DNA from: Pezicula radicicola | Taxonomy: Eukaryota; Ascomycota; Leotiomycetes; Helotiales; Dermateaceae | DNA length: 64,000 bases | Assembly: GCA_003008705.1 (NCBI GenBank) | Contig: PDUO01000002.1 | Location: 452,898 to 516,897, forward strand | Direction: 5' to 3' | Shown: piece by piece, positions 9,170 through 20,506 of the stretch | Layout of the letters: every line of letters begins with the position of its first letter | Numbering within the stretch: the stretch's first letter is position 1 | The notes under the pieces: generated by a model | Told to the model about the DNA's origin: nothing | Seen by the model: only the letters and a program-made list of their open reading frames with translations | The model's database searches: none | Made by a program: the position numbers and the translations under genes

Positions 9170-12100
9170 ATGTCTACCGTTACTGAAGCGCAACGAACAG
9201 ATGCTCGTGCACACATCCAAAAACTACATCGCCAGCGCCAATACCCGCGGGAAATCCTTGAGAAGCTCGAGCTCAAGCAACCGAATGAAAGCATAGAACA
9301 GCTTCGAGACTATATCGAATTCAATAACCAGCAGATTCAATCTCTCGTTACAGTGTACGCAATCCCAAGTCCTGAATAAGTAATCCTGCGAAGCTCACAA
9401 CTTTAGTATTTCGGAAGACATATATACCTCTGCGGGCGGAGTTATTTTCGAATTGATACAAAATGCTGATGATGCATCTTACTCTCATTCACTCGTGCCA
9501 TACATCACTTTCATTTTGCACCAGGATAAAATAATTATTGAGGGCAATGAAGACGGCTTCAAACCTAATAATGTCGAAGCAATCTGCAAGGTCGGAAATA
9601 GTGACAAGGACGAGAATTCTATTGGAGAGAAGGGTCTCGGGTTCAAATCCGTCTTCATGATAGCGTCCAAAGTCCACATCGAGTCTGCAGGATATTCCTT
9701 CTCCTTCAATTATAAGAAAGGCGATAGAGAGTCGCAAAAATACACCCCGGAATATGAAGAGTCGCATTACCCTGATGATGGACTTACGCGCATAACTTTG
9801 TTCCTTGTGGACGACGAGACCAAGAGACGCGAAGCTCTTCAAAAATTTGAGGAGGTCCCTGCTACCCTCCTCCTCTTCTTGAGAAAAATCAAGAAACTCA
9901 CAATCATCAACAATATTGAGGATAATGGTGGTCCAGTATCTACCACATACACTTGCCAAGAGGAATCCACCCAGCGAGAGGTCCTCATAAGGAAGGTTAC
10001 TCACGCGGATGGCAGAATATCCACAGACCGAAAGCATTTTCATATCACCACACGCTCCGTTACTGGTCTCTGGACGAATGAGAAGAGGAAGAGCAAAACC
10101 TCGAAGATCAAGCTTGCCTTCCCTCTCACTCCAGACAATTGCCCATTGATTGAGAAACAACCAAATATCTTTGCGCATCTTCCAATCGGCAACGAGGGTG
10201 TTGGGTTTTACGTAAGTTTATACTTCCAGGACAAGATATATCACTCATTCAATGTTAGTTCTTGATCCAATCAGATTTCGCCACCACGGCGAATAGGGAG
10301 GCTTTAGTTACCACATCACCACGGAATATCGCCTTACGAGACAAAATTGCCGAAGTTTTCAGAGACGCAGTTCTTGAGTTCTCTCAGAACCCATCACTTC
10401 GATTTCATTGGTTGAGTTATCTCCCCGATGACTCAGTTTCTGACGAATTCTGGACTGTCTTGCGTTCGAGTATCACAACGATTTTGGGGGAAACTCCCTT
10501 ATTACTATCTCATAGTGGACGTCTGGATCTCATACGGAATCTACGAAATGTCCCGGAGATTCACAAATACCAAGATGGCAATCCAATATTTAGCGACCTC
10601 CCTCTACATGAGAAATACGTGAATCGTGGATACAAAGATCAGATAGAGAAGCTAAAGACTCTCGACCTCAAGGAATTGAGTGACGAAGATTTACTAGACA
10701 GAGCAGAAAGAGACATCAATCCAGCAAACTCTAGAATGAAATTAACCACTGCCGACGACGAATGGCACACGTGGGCCGCAAAGTCGCTGAAGTCTTTGCT
10801 CCCTCAAGCTCGATCACGGATAATGGCACTGGAGCTAATACCTATCATTCCTTTAGGGAATCTGAAATGGATCTCGGCTGCGGCAGGAAATGTGTACTTG
10901 CCGTATGTAAATAATATTCCCATCCCTACTGATCTCGGTATGAGGCTAGTCCATCCGGAGGCTCTCCAGAACCCTGCAAGAAAACAACTATTCAGAGACC
11001 TTCGCATTGATGATGCACCTTCAAAGGTTATACGGCGAGCTGTATTTGAGAAATACCGCTTGCCTCCTTTTGACTTTGATTTGAAAGCCTCTATTGCGCA
11101 TCTGCGATATCTGTGGTGGACACATGCAGACCAAAATAACGACGACACCACACTCGCGAATCATCTATTTGTCTACAATCAGAACGACGAACCGATTTGT
11201 CCGAAAGCCAAAGACAAAAACATTTTCTTTGACACAGATGATCAGTATGGTATTCGAACACTATTTTCCGATAAGAGCTTGCTTTTGCACCAGGCCTATC
11301 TTCAAGTGCCATCGCCCGAGGACAGAAAAGAGCATCCTTCTTGGCGTAACTGGCTATCAGACTTCATTGGAGCACAGAGCTATCCTCCACTCGTAGCTCG
11401 AGATGATCCCTCGAAACTGTCATCGATTTTCAAGACGGTTGTCAAAAATCGGCCAGAAATGATTGTGGGATTATTGGAAGCACATTGGGGAGAGTATCAC
11501 AAATCTGTGAATGATAACAAGGATATTCAAAACCAGATTGCTAATATCACAGTACCTTGTGAAACTGCAGAGGGCAAGAAATTCCAAGGGGCCTTCAATG
11601 TAACCCATTTGGGCGTTCCTGCCCTTCAAAATATTTGCGAGTCGTTCTCAGTGGATAAGTTGTTCCCTTTCCTCAAACTTCCAGCGGCCATCACAGAAAG
11701 CGACCTTTCAAAGTGGGACTTCCTGTTACTCTTTGGTGTTAAATCCGAAGCGGATATTCCCTTCTACCTATATGTTCTATCGCTCTACGTAGAATATCAA
11801 CAAAATCATGTTCTAGACCAGGTATTTGATCTATACGACCGGCTTTTCTTTCTTTGTATACAAGATGTATGCCGCGAAAAGCAGCAGAAGTTGATTTGGT
11901 AAGACAACGTCACTATTCCCGATCGCTGTACTAAATCTCTCACAGGAGTAAGCTTTCAGGGGAAAAAAGGATACTTCATCCAACATCAGGAATTGGCTCT
12001 TTCATCTGGAGCGAGCCAGAGAAATGCTTGTGGGACGCACCATCTTATATGCAGTCTAAAGTTCCCCTTGCGGCCCGCTATTTGTCAGTTCATCATGTTT

Positions 12101-14691
12101 CAGCACCTGCGAGGTTCTTTCAGGAAATCCTCAAGATCAAGAATGCTACATGGGAAGACCTCATCAAAGAGCTGGAGTTTTTGCATGATTTGGGGGATGA
12201 AGTATGCTTTGAAAACATCACAGATATCTATTTACTCCTTAACTCTATGAGGGTAGAAAGTCCTGGTATCTGTTCTAAAATTCTGTAATATCAAATCAAC
12301 CATAAATCTGCTATCAAGCCTTTACTGATTTCTCCAGGGAACGCTTCGAAAAGTCAAAACTCGTTTTTCTACACTCACAAAAGAGCTGGAATGCGCCATC
12401 TTCTTGTCTTTGGTCCAGCAAGGCAGAAATTACTGGAAGAAATATTGTCAGCAAGCAATTTAATCAGTGTCAGAAGAAGAAGGACTTGAAGGCCTTCTTT
12501 TTTGATTGCTTAAAGGTGTCAGAGCCATCTTTGGAGATGTTAGTGGAAGAACTAAAGACGGTAGCTAAGCCCCTAGTTGGAAGATCATTCCCTACCGAAG
12601 ATGCTGGCCCTATCGAAGTTATCAAGGTACTTATTACAGCAATAAATTCAATGCCTCTCGACCAAGCGGTTTCGATGGGGATAAAGCTTCGGTCGGAGAG
12701 TATCTTTCCCGCAAGATTGAAGAATATGAAAATGCTAAAAAGTACGGCCGACTATTTCTCGATCACGGATCGTCATAAATACCGGGAAGCATTCAAAAAT
12801 GAAGCCTGGATACTGGATTTCAGTCTCGAGGAGGTTTTGGAATTGAAACCTTTCCTTCAGTGGTTGAAGGTTGAAGAACGATATTTGTCTCGCAGAGTTA
12901 CTGAACACTCTACGTTTGGCGGCAACGACGAGACATGTTCACATGAACTGACTCAAGATCTGAGATTTCGAGCAAAGTCGCTTTTCCGGTATGTTTCAGA
13001 AGGCATAGCGGCCACAGAATATTAACAAATATATTTATTAGATGTGCGGTTCACTTCGGCAGCCGGACCACAAGAGCAAAGAACTCGTCTCTTCTGCGAC
13101 TCCTATCGGAAGTTGCGGTATATCAAAGCGACGACATTTTAAGCTCCTTAGAACTTTCCCAGATCGCAGACTCCAAGACGAACTTGGTATCTGTTTCCAG
13201 CACAAAGTCTAAATTACATATCGATCAGGCAAATAATGGAAAGTTGCGAATCTATGTTCCTAGAGCTGACAGACAGCGGCTTCTCTGCTATCTTAAGATA
13301 CTTCCCGAAAAGATGGTCTCAGATATCTTCAAACAACTTCCAAATTCTCTTCTCTCGCTTACTGGGCCAAATATTGTAAGGGTATTGGCAACAATTTTGA
13401 ATGTTCCTCTAGACCAAGAAATGCTGGATGAACTGTTGGAGGATTTTGGGATCGGGCAGTTGCCAGAATACCTCGAGAAGGATACTCAAATACGGTCTGG
13501 AGACGAAGCAAATTTGGAGACGAAATCATTGGGCTTCCGTGGCGACAGCGATGGTGAGAGTACAAGTCATTTCTCTAATAATAGTCCCACGTCAACAGCC
13601 CTGTCTTCGACGAGTCACCCAAGCGCGGACAGTCTTTTCTCGACACTCTCTACCAATTCAGCTCGGAACGACAGCAATTCCTCCCTATTATCCTCAGCAT
13701 CGTCGCAGAACAGTAGCGCGGCCTCAATTTCACGCGGGCAGCTATCTCAGAATATTTCAAGCACTCACGCACAGCCAGTTCCAAGTCTAGTCATAAATCA
13801 AACTTCAAATTCGCTGCCAGATGTTGACGATCAGGACCAATTCAAGAGACTTCTAGACAAGGTTATCAATGCAGCGAAAGAGGTAGATATTCCTACCCAC
13901 GGAGCATTCAATATGAACGGTCTTCAAAGAGAAATCATTTCCATTCTGGAGTCCAGCGACGACGATAGTGTGTCAAATGTTTCCTACACTAGCGCATTTG
14001 GCGATCGCTCCACCAACCAACTCAGGCATGATATGAAAATTGGGGTTGCTGGCGAACTCTTTGTAAGTGTCACCTTCATCCCCGACCTTGCGGGATATCA
14101 AGTAACCATCTCTATCGTACAGGTTTATGAACTCCTCTCGAATCTCCACCGTGGAACCCCTCAGCAAGGACTCCCTGCTTTTGGCCCAGACAATTGGTGT
14201 AGTAGTATCCGCGACTTCGTCAGAGTGCATCCTCGCTGCAAGGAACTTTTCCAGCCTGTAGAAAACCCATCAAAGCGAGAAGAGGCTGATATCATCTATG
14301 AGGACACAGAACAGGTTCTCACTCAATTCCTACTCGACAAACTGTATCTGAAACCGTCAAATCGTTGGAAGGACGCTAAGCCAAAATACTACATTGAGGT
14401 CAAGACCACAACGAAAAATTGCTCAACGAAATTTTATATGAGCAGAAGTCAACATCAACGCGTAGGCTTATTCGTGAGATATTTTTTTGGCCAAGAGTGA
14501 TGCTAACATATTATCAATTATAGATGCGTGGTATTATGTCCAGTCAGAGTAGCCCGGTCGAGGAAGTATATTTGATCTTCCGCGTATATTGGCTGACAGA
14601 GAAGGATATCGGCTTACAAATTTATGCCGATCCAGACGAGCTGGAGTTTCGTGAGGCGAGCTATACTGTAACTCCAGCGGCAAGAGCATAG
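9170..14691 (+). CDS. Large GHKL ATPase / NO VEIN (DUF3883) protein
   Basis: Exons 9170-9354, 9407-10211, 10259-11898, 11946-12284, 12338-12988, 13042-14062, 14123-14473 and 14524-14691 total 5,160 bases and give 1,719 residues with no stop. The N-terminal part is a sacsin/NO VEIN-type HATPase: N-box ELIQNADDAS (near 77), NEDGF, then SIGEKGLGFKSVF (near 134). The centre has no recognised domain. Residues ~1380-1460 are Ser/Asn-rich low complexity. The C-terminus is the NO VEIN/DUF3883 domain (GELFVYELL, EADIIY, YIEVKTT near 1638), which carries a D...ExK pattern like PD-(D/E)XK nuclease folds. It lies between decayed repeat blocks yet is intact. Biological role in fungi unknown to me; a nucleic-acid or defence role is inference. 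Confidence 0.88.
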
Positions 14692-15008
14692 TCCGAAAAT
14701 TTGAAGTGAAGTAATGGGATCAAGGGGACTGATCGGCCGATTTGAGTTGCTTACGTGGAAAGGTTATGTAGTGAGATTAAGGCTAGTTGTCAGAGCCCGA
14801 ATTGAGTCGTCAGATCCATTTACATGTTCTGGAGCTTATTTCTCCCCATTGCAGTGAAGAAAGACTAAGAGAGAATAGAATTGAAAACAAATTCAAACAT
14901 CTCTTACCATCACTTTGGTAGAGAGGGTGGTTTTTTCTTCTTCTTTTTGGCTGACTTCGAAACAAGGCGAGATGAAGCGAGCATCAATGCTATGTCAGCA
15001 TCAACTCC
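14692..15008. other. Short intergenic region
   Basis: 3' flank of the large ATPase gene. No gene or RNA seen. Confidence 0.4.
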
Positions 15009-15263
15009 TCAAGAAACCATACCACTGTAATCAAAAATCCCATCGCACTTGCCATCCCCATTATCCTCTCCGCACCGCCCATAACACGGCGTAGCAAGGC
15101 CAGTTTGCGATTCGCCCTCGCAACAATAGCCTTCGTTGGGAGTTAAACACCAAATCAACGAGCAGGAACTAGACATATATACGTAAAATGTAACGTTGTT
15201 GTGCAGGAGTTTTGTGACGGTCAAAAATCGCCGACATACGTCCGGAGGCCTGAGCACTAACAA
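15009..15263 (-). pseudogene. Cys-rich small ORF or gene fragment
   Basis: An open frame to a TGA at 15009 contains a Cys-rich stretch with PNEGYCCEGESQ and TPCYGRCGEDNGDGKCDG, which looks like the end of a small secreted Cys-rich protein. The possible start has no signal peptide, and the upstream side is cut by the repeat that begins at 15309. Likely a 3' remnant; family not recognised. Confidence 0.3.
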
Positions 15264-15308
15264 CGCATGTTGGAGGGCGTGTATTGAGAAGAAGTTTGGG
15301 GGAGAAAA

Positions 15309-15719
15309 GACAGTTTTGAAAAATGGGAATCAGAGCTGTTTTTATACTTGAGGTCGCTAACTAAGGACGCTAAAGGCCAAGCGGCACCGTAACTAACCGC
15401 ATCTAGACACTGCACGTGAAGTCGACGATACTGCCCCCTAGCCCCTGCTAAGAGAACAGTAAATTCTATATTGCAATATTAGAAGAATTCAAGGGGAATT
15501 CATATTTAAAAAGAAAAAAAAGTTTTGTGTCTGTTTACAATGGACCTTTTGATATAGTGTTGCGGGAATTCTTTTTAAGTAGATTGAGTATTAAGAAGCA
15601 AAATAATTAATTTGCATTCAACAAACACCCGCTTCCCAGCGGACAATGGGGACGTGGTTTAGTGGTATAATGCTTCCTTAGCATGGAAGAGGTCCCGAGT
15701 TCGATTCTTGGCGTCTCCA
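15309..15719 (+). repeat. tRNA-Ala-linked repeat, copy 3 (most complete)
   Basis: Begins GACAGTTTTGAAAAATGGG and runs through CACTGCACGTGAAG, GGGGAATTCATATTTAAA and GGGAATTCTTTTTAAG into the tRNA-Ala. Matches 215-555 along its length and 5731-5790 at its start. No coding frame. Whether the tRNA belongs to the repeat or is only a neighbour in two copies is open. Confidence 0.6.
15648..15719 (+). tRNA. tRNA-Ala (AGC)
   Basis: Acceptor GGGGACG pairs with CGTCTCC and includes the G3-U70 pair that marks tRNA-Ala. The D arm carries GTTTAGTGGTATAA. The anticodon stem CTTCC/GGAAG encloses loop TTAGCAT, anticodon AGC. The T arm is CCGAG-TTCGATT-CTTGG with one G-U pair. Discriminator A at 15719. No intron. 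The fold is complete and probably functional. Confidence 0.9.
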
Positions 15720-16386
15720 AATTACATTTTTTGCATTTTTTTTGTGGGCGGCCGCTCGCTTCTATTTAGCGAGCCCCTTTACCCTCGGTAAATATTCCAG
15801 CTACTCGGGCGAGTCGAGTACTTATGTTGGATTAGAATCACCGAAACCCTTTGAAATTTTGTGGTAAATGAGGTGGCAATGAAGCATGAAATGGCTTAAG
15901 ATTGATGCTTGGCTTAGGGAAAAAATTTGGCTGTACCACTTAGTCTCCTTGCTGCTTCTAGACTCACGATAATTTGTAAAGGTAGACGAGGTTGGTACAG
16001 GACTATCATACTGAACATGCAAGATTAATTAAACATCAAAGTCAAGTATCGAGTTTCGCAAAGTCTGGCTAGATAACAAAGGAGCACCGAATTTCTGAGA
16101 TGGTTTTAGAAAGAAGGCATAGAGTACTGTTCTGTTCAAACTGTTGTGAAGAACCTAAGCTGTTGATGAAATACGAAGTGCTCATAGTAATAAGAAAGCC
16201 AATCTGAAGTACCATTACCTATCATAGCAATTATGAATCGAATGGACGTTGATTGCTAAACTTTTGGATCACTGTAACTTATTACCACTGTAGTAGGTTC
16301 TTCAAACGGATTTAAACTTCGATTATAATTCAAGGGTATTGCACTTTTGCCCCAGACCTGATTCCCCGAATCCCACGAAAAGTAGT
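15720..16386. other. AT-rich intergenic region
   Basis: A T run just after the tRNA (15725-15741) could serve as the Pol III terminator. No gene is supported in the rest. Confidence 0.45.
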
Positions 16387-17550
16387 TCATAATTCGAAAA
16401 GCCTTGAAATACCCCCATATCTATTGTCTAGAGTCATGTCTTCCTCTGCTTTGACGAAAAATTCCTGAAAGGAATGGAATATGAAATAGTATTCTGTGAT
16501 AAACTCTCCCCTCTTGTTCTTCTCCTTACAGGCTTTACATCGATCCTCATCCCACGTTCTATCAGGATCTAAATCATTCCATGCTAGATACTCGTTACAA
16601 CTAGAACAAAGGAGGAATGAACAAAAATCAACGTCCATTGCAACACTTAAGCTTGGCGCTTTCCAATTAATTGATTTGGAATTTTTACTATCCCTGGATA
16701 CCCCGGCATAGTATTCCGCTTTGATCAATTCTGAATCACCAAAAACTTTAGACGCATCAGCTTTCGTTAGCCGCTTGTCTACGAATTGTGAGCGAGCCAG
16801 GAAGAAGTCTTCGAAATCCCAGTCAATTGGGAGAAAGTGCCGGCTCAACTGCTTCAGTGCAGCCGAGAATCCGGACCAGTTCGAAGTGCCTCCAATCACG
16901 AGGGTCAGCTGTTGAACGCATGGAAATTTCTCTTTCAACATAGCCAACATTCTTTGGGGCCAAGAAGGCCGGATGATAAAACTCAGTGCCAGATTCCGTA
17001 CTTGGGAGAAGTCTAGAAAGGGTAGGTAATGCGGTAAACGCCAATCTAAAACCATCAACGTATCCCGCCCTAAGTCGATCCATGGAGGAAAGACCCAGCC
17101 GGAACGAGCACCTCGAGCTCTGGGAAGTGGTTTGTCAAATTTGACCGCAAAATTCGCAGGGTATACGTCGAGAAGATTAGCAAGATGGTGCAAGTCCGAA
17201 ATATGCGTGTAATGATGAGTAAAAGCGTCCTGAGACTCGTGACAGATCTTCTGAAGCAGCGGAGGCCACATTTGAGCCTTTTCCTCATGTAACCGAGGTT
17301 CCCAGAATTTCAAGGTGATTCTCTTCTGGTTGTCGGAGCAGCCCCGCCATATTTCATCTCCAAGCTGCACAATGCGTGGCTGAGGAAGTAATTCTTCCCA
17401 TATTAGCAAGCGAAGTTCTTTTGGCAATTTTGGAAAGCACGTGAAACTCTGCGCTGCCGGCTGTTGAGAAGAACTATGATGTTCTTGAGGCATCATCGGA
17501 GATTCAGAGTTTGTATATGTCGACGTTGGTGAAAGCTGTTCCTCCATCAT
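16387..17550 (-). CDS. 2EXR domain protein
   Basis: Single-exon gene for 387 residues. After a Ser/Gln-rich N-terminus, residues ~37-60 carry the 2EXR signature (FPKLPKELRLLIWEELL, then PQPRIVQL), common in expanded families of filamentous ascomycetes and of unknown function. Near the C-terminus two CxxC pairs (CSSC and CKAC) about 30 residues apart could bind zinc. The frame opens with two adjacent Met codons. The gene is intact and flanked by long AT-rich DNA. Domain call is good; function unknown. Confidence 0.85.
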   Translation of the reverse strand: MMEEQLSPTSTYTNSESPMMPQEHHSSSQQPAAQSFTCFPKLPKELRLLIWEELLPQPRIVQLGDEIWRGCSDNQKRITLKFWEPRLHEEKAQMWPPLLQKICHESQDAFTHHYTHISDLHHLANLLDVYPANFAVKFDKPLPRARGARSGWVFPPWIDLGRDTLMVLDWRLPHYLPFLDFSQVRNLALSFIIRPSWPQRMLAMLKEKFPCVQQLTLVIGGTSNWSGFSAALKQLSRHFLPIDWDFEDFFLARSQFVDKRLTKADASKVFGDSELIKAEYYAGVSRDSKNSKSINWKAPSLSVAMDVDFCSFLLCSSCNEYLAWNDLDPDRTWDEDRCKACKEKNKRGEFITEYYFIFHSFQEFFVKAEEDMTLDNRYGGISRLFEL

Positions 17551-19567
17551 GGGGTCCTAAAAGTCTTACTACAGGGGCTCAATTGAGATCTGTATTGTAA
17601 CGTGTTGGTGGTGTTTAACTTTTTAACCTTGAGATATCCTTCCAGTATTCGATGGCTTGCATTTGTTCGACCATATCTGTTCAAGTGACGCCAATGGTTT
17701 TCCACATTTGTGCGAGGAGAAATTTTCCCTAGTATTTTGAAGTCAGCATGTCTAAGGAACTAAGTGGGTTTTAATTATCTGCTAAGCGATGAATGGTTCA
17801 CTACTTAAACCACTAGCTCATTCCCTGCACACATCAATTGAAGCACTTAAACAAATTTCACGCCTAGGAAATATGCCTAGGCAAGCTAGTTCCTCTTGTT
17901 AAAGGCATATAAATTCTGCACCTAGTCCTAGATTAGAAGCAAAGGATAATTAAGAGAGAGCAAAGTAAGTCGCCTCCTTGAAATAGATAAGTATCTCAAG
18001 CTTTGGTTTAAAAAAAAATGAGCTGCAAAAATTATACAACTTGAGCGATCTTATATAACAACGATAACATCCAAATGAATATATTTAGTGTATATACTAA
18101 GGTCTGTAGGTAGACTAAACCAGTCTACTAGTGTTAAGCGAGGAACGGTTTAGTGATAGCGACTAGCTAATTCTCGGAATCTACAATTTATATTCTTAGA
18201 ACAAAGATAAGCATGACTACTATCGAATTTGTAGCTGTTTTTTCTGATAAGTTTGCCTCTCACTAATGCTAAAGGGTTTTGTTTACAATACATGGAATTC
18301 GAAGAAGTCTTGACTACGATCAATCTCTGAGCCATGGCTTTTTGGTGTACAGTACCACTAACAGGTCAGAAAAAAAATCTGATCATATGACTCATACAGT
18401 TAGCAAGCTGCCGTTAGTTGACGAAGCACGAAAAAGGCATTACGACTTCAGATATGGAAATATTGAAAATCACTATTCAAGAAGGAATAGCTATACTTTG
18501 GCCATGATAGCATTGCATGGATACTGCTGAATAGGCTTTATATTTTGGAATTGATCATGCATGTTCTACACCACAATCCATATTTGAGACACAAAATATA
18601 AGTCAGATATCAACTACACCATAACAATCAAAACGACCCAGCGGGACGTTAGTGTAGAAAGCGGCGGTTCGAAGGCCGAATTATTTTGTGTAGAAGGCTA
18701 ATATTTCAAAGTAGTAACTCTGGTTGTTAATTTTTAATTATGTGCAGTGCTAAGAGCTCTGTAAAGGTCTACTTAATGACCTCTATTACAATATAGCCCT
18801 ATTTCAGAACAAATCTCACAGTTCAATCTTTCGCAACGATGTGAAATGTACAAAGAGAAGGTTGAATTGGCCTAGCGCAGGTGTTAAATAATACCTGACC
18901 ATTGGATACGCCAACCCTAACTTCGACCTACTATCAAGAGCGTCTTACCTGGGTAATAGAAAGCCGAAGGCAAATTTCCACAAAACTTTACCTACCTATA
19001 TCAAACAATATACTGCATTTAAACACATGACTTTTAATCTCAATAGTAATTCAAGCAGTCAAGTTAATTGCATTTACTTTGTACTTGACAGCAAGAAATT
19101 CATTAACAAGAACTTCAAAATATTCAAACCAAATTAAAGGAATACTAGTTGCAAATAAAACAGAATACATCGTACTATCAGGGATTTAAAATAGCTCTGA
19201 ATTACACCCAGGAGAACAGAATGGTAACTGCCCAGCCAAATTCTCCAATGGATGCTACCCAGCAATTGTTCAGCGTCTGGACGTCTTACTGATGGCTCCA
19301 TAACATAGCACATTAAACTCGGAAATATAGTAACAGGCATGTAACACTGCTAGGTTACCTACAAATACAAAGCCTGAAGGATTTCAGAGCGACTCAGCTT
19401 CTAATATTCTACTACTTCGTTGGCTTTGCCGAGTTTTTAATATTTTAACGCAAGTACCAGCTTTCAATTTTCTTCACTCTTCCGTCAGTCAGTAATAAAC
19501 GATATGATACCTCACTGCTCACTTCCATATCTTAAATCCATTAAAACCCACCCCATCGTGAAACACC
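17551..19567. other. AT-rich intergenic region
   Basis: Two kilobases without a gene I can support. Open frames at 18150-18335 and 18279-18530 are short, overlapping and domain-free. No tRNA found; a GGTTCGAA at about 18665 lacks an A box. Confidence 0.45.
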
Positions 19568-20506
19568 TTATAACTTTGCCTTCTCCTCCTTCTTATCGGT
19601 CCACCTCCCTATATCCCTATTAACCATAATCCAAATCCCCTCAGCCTCTCCTAAAACATTCCCGTCTTTATCCTCAAAACTCGCCTGAACAGTCAACTTC
19701 TTTCCTTCCTTCTTCACTGCCCTCCCCCTACAAACCACAATACTAGTTGTAAAAAGCGGTTTCTTGAATTGTACAGTTAAGGATGCAGTAAATGCTCCCT
19801 GTACTATTAATCATCATCGCCTTAGTCAGCTTCATACCATAAAATATCAACCAAACCACATAGCCCCTCTGCCTCCCTTCAAAATACTCAATCCACCTGC
19901 AATAACCCCAGCAGCAAAAGAATAAGCCGAAAAAGAAAAACATACCAGCCTGAAAATTAGCAGCAGTACCCATAACCTCATTGAGAACAATCCCAAGGAA
20001 CCCCCCATGAGCAGTCTTAGCATACCCATTAACACCACTTCCCAAATCCAAACAAACCTGGAAAAACGGATTGTTCTTCTCTTCACCATTTATTTCCATT
20101 TCCTCCTTCGAAGTTTTGAATTGGTGGAGGAAGGTAACACATGCTTTTACTGTGCTAGATGTGTTTAGTGTTTCGCGGACTAGAGTACTTTCGGTTGAGG
20201 GTAAAGGTGTTCGATCAGGGATTTGAGTTTAGATAATGCTTTTGTCGGTCAGTGGTTGAAGTGTTAGCCTTTGTGGTTGATGAAGGGTACTGTCTTGAGG
20301 GAGCTGGGGATGGGGGAGGAGATTTGGGTAGTGAGTCGCAAAGGTGGGAGGCACTTGCAATGTATCTTTCTGTGCCTGGGATATATTTCAGAAGAAATAC
20401 ATACTTATGGAAGACTTACCAAGAGTTCAGCACACCAAGGGATTGCTTTGAAGTGCGCCACAGAGTCGGCGATAGGTTAATTATGTGTAGAAGTTCGGTT
20501 GGCCAT
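19568..20506 (-). pseudogene. 4HBT-family thioesterase gene, probably broken
   Basis: Minus-strand pieces match the fungal PaaI-like 4HBT thioesterase layout: first exon with HFKAIPWCAELL, a middle exon PDRTPLPSTES...AHGGFLGIVLNEVMG (the HGG core), and a last exon GAFTASLTVQFKKPL to a TAA at 19568-19570. Introns are likely after CAELL (GTAAGT), after TAANFQAG (GTATGT to GCAG) and before GAFTAS. The frame from ATG 20506-20504 meets TAA at 20479-20477, a possible CAA-to-TAA change, and the join into PDRTP is out of frame with a TAA just upstream. Without these it would be a normal small thioesterase. A translated short form from the internal Met at 20099 is possible but would lack part of the fold. 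Confidence 0.6.
19600..20340. other. AC-to-GT composition switch near 20,105
   Basis: By hand count 19921-19980 has A+C 44/60, and 20281-20340 has G+T 43/60 on the + strand. The switch falls inside the 4HBT locus. Confidence 0.5.

Noticed and set aside
9489..10178. Minus-strand open frame of 229 aa
   Set aside because: Antisense to the conserved ATPase domain of the large gene; no domain of its own.
18660..18690. Possible tRNA B box (GGTTCGAA)
   Set aside because: No A box or pairing acceptor arms nearby.
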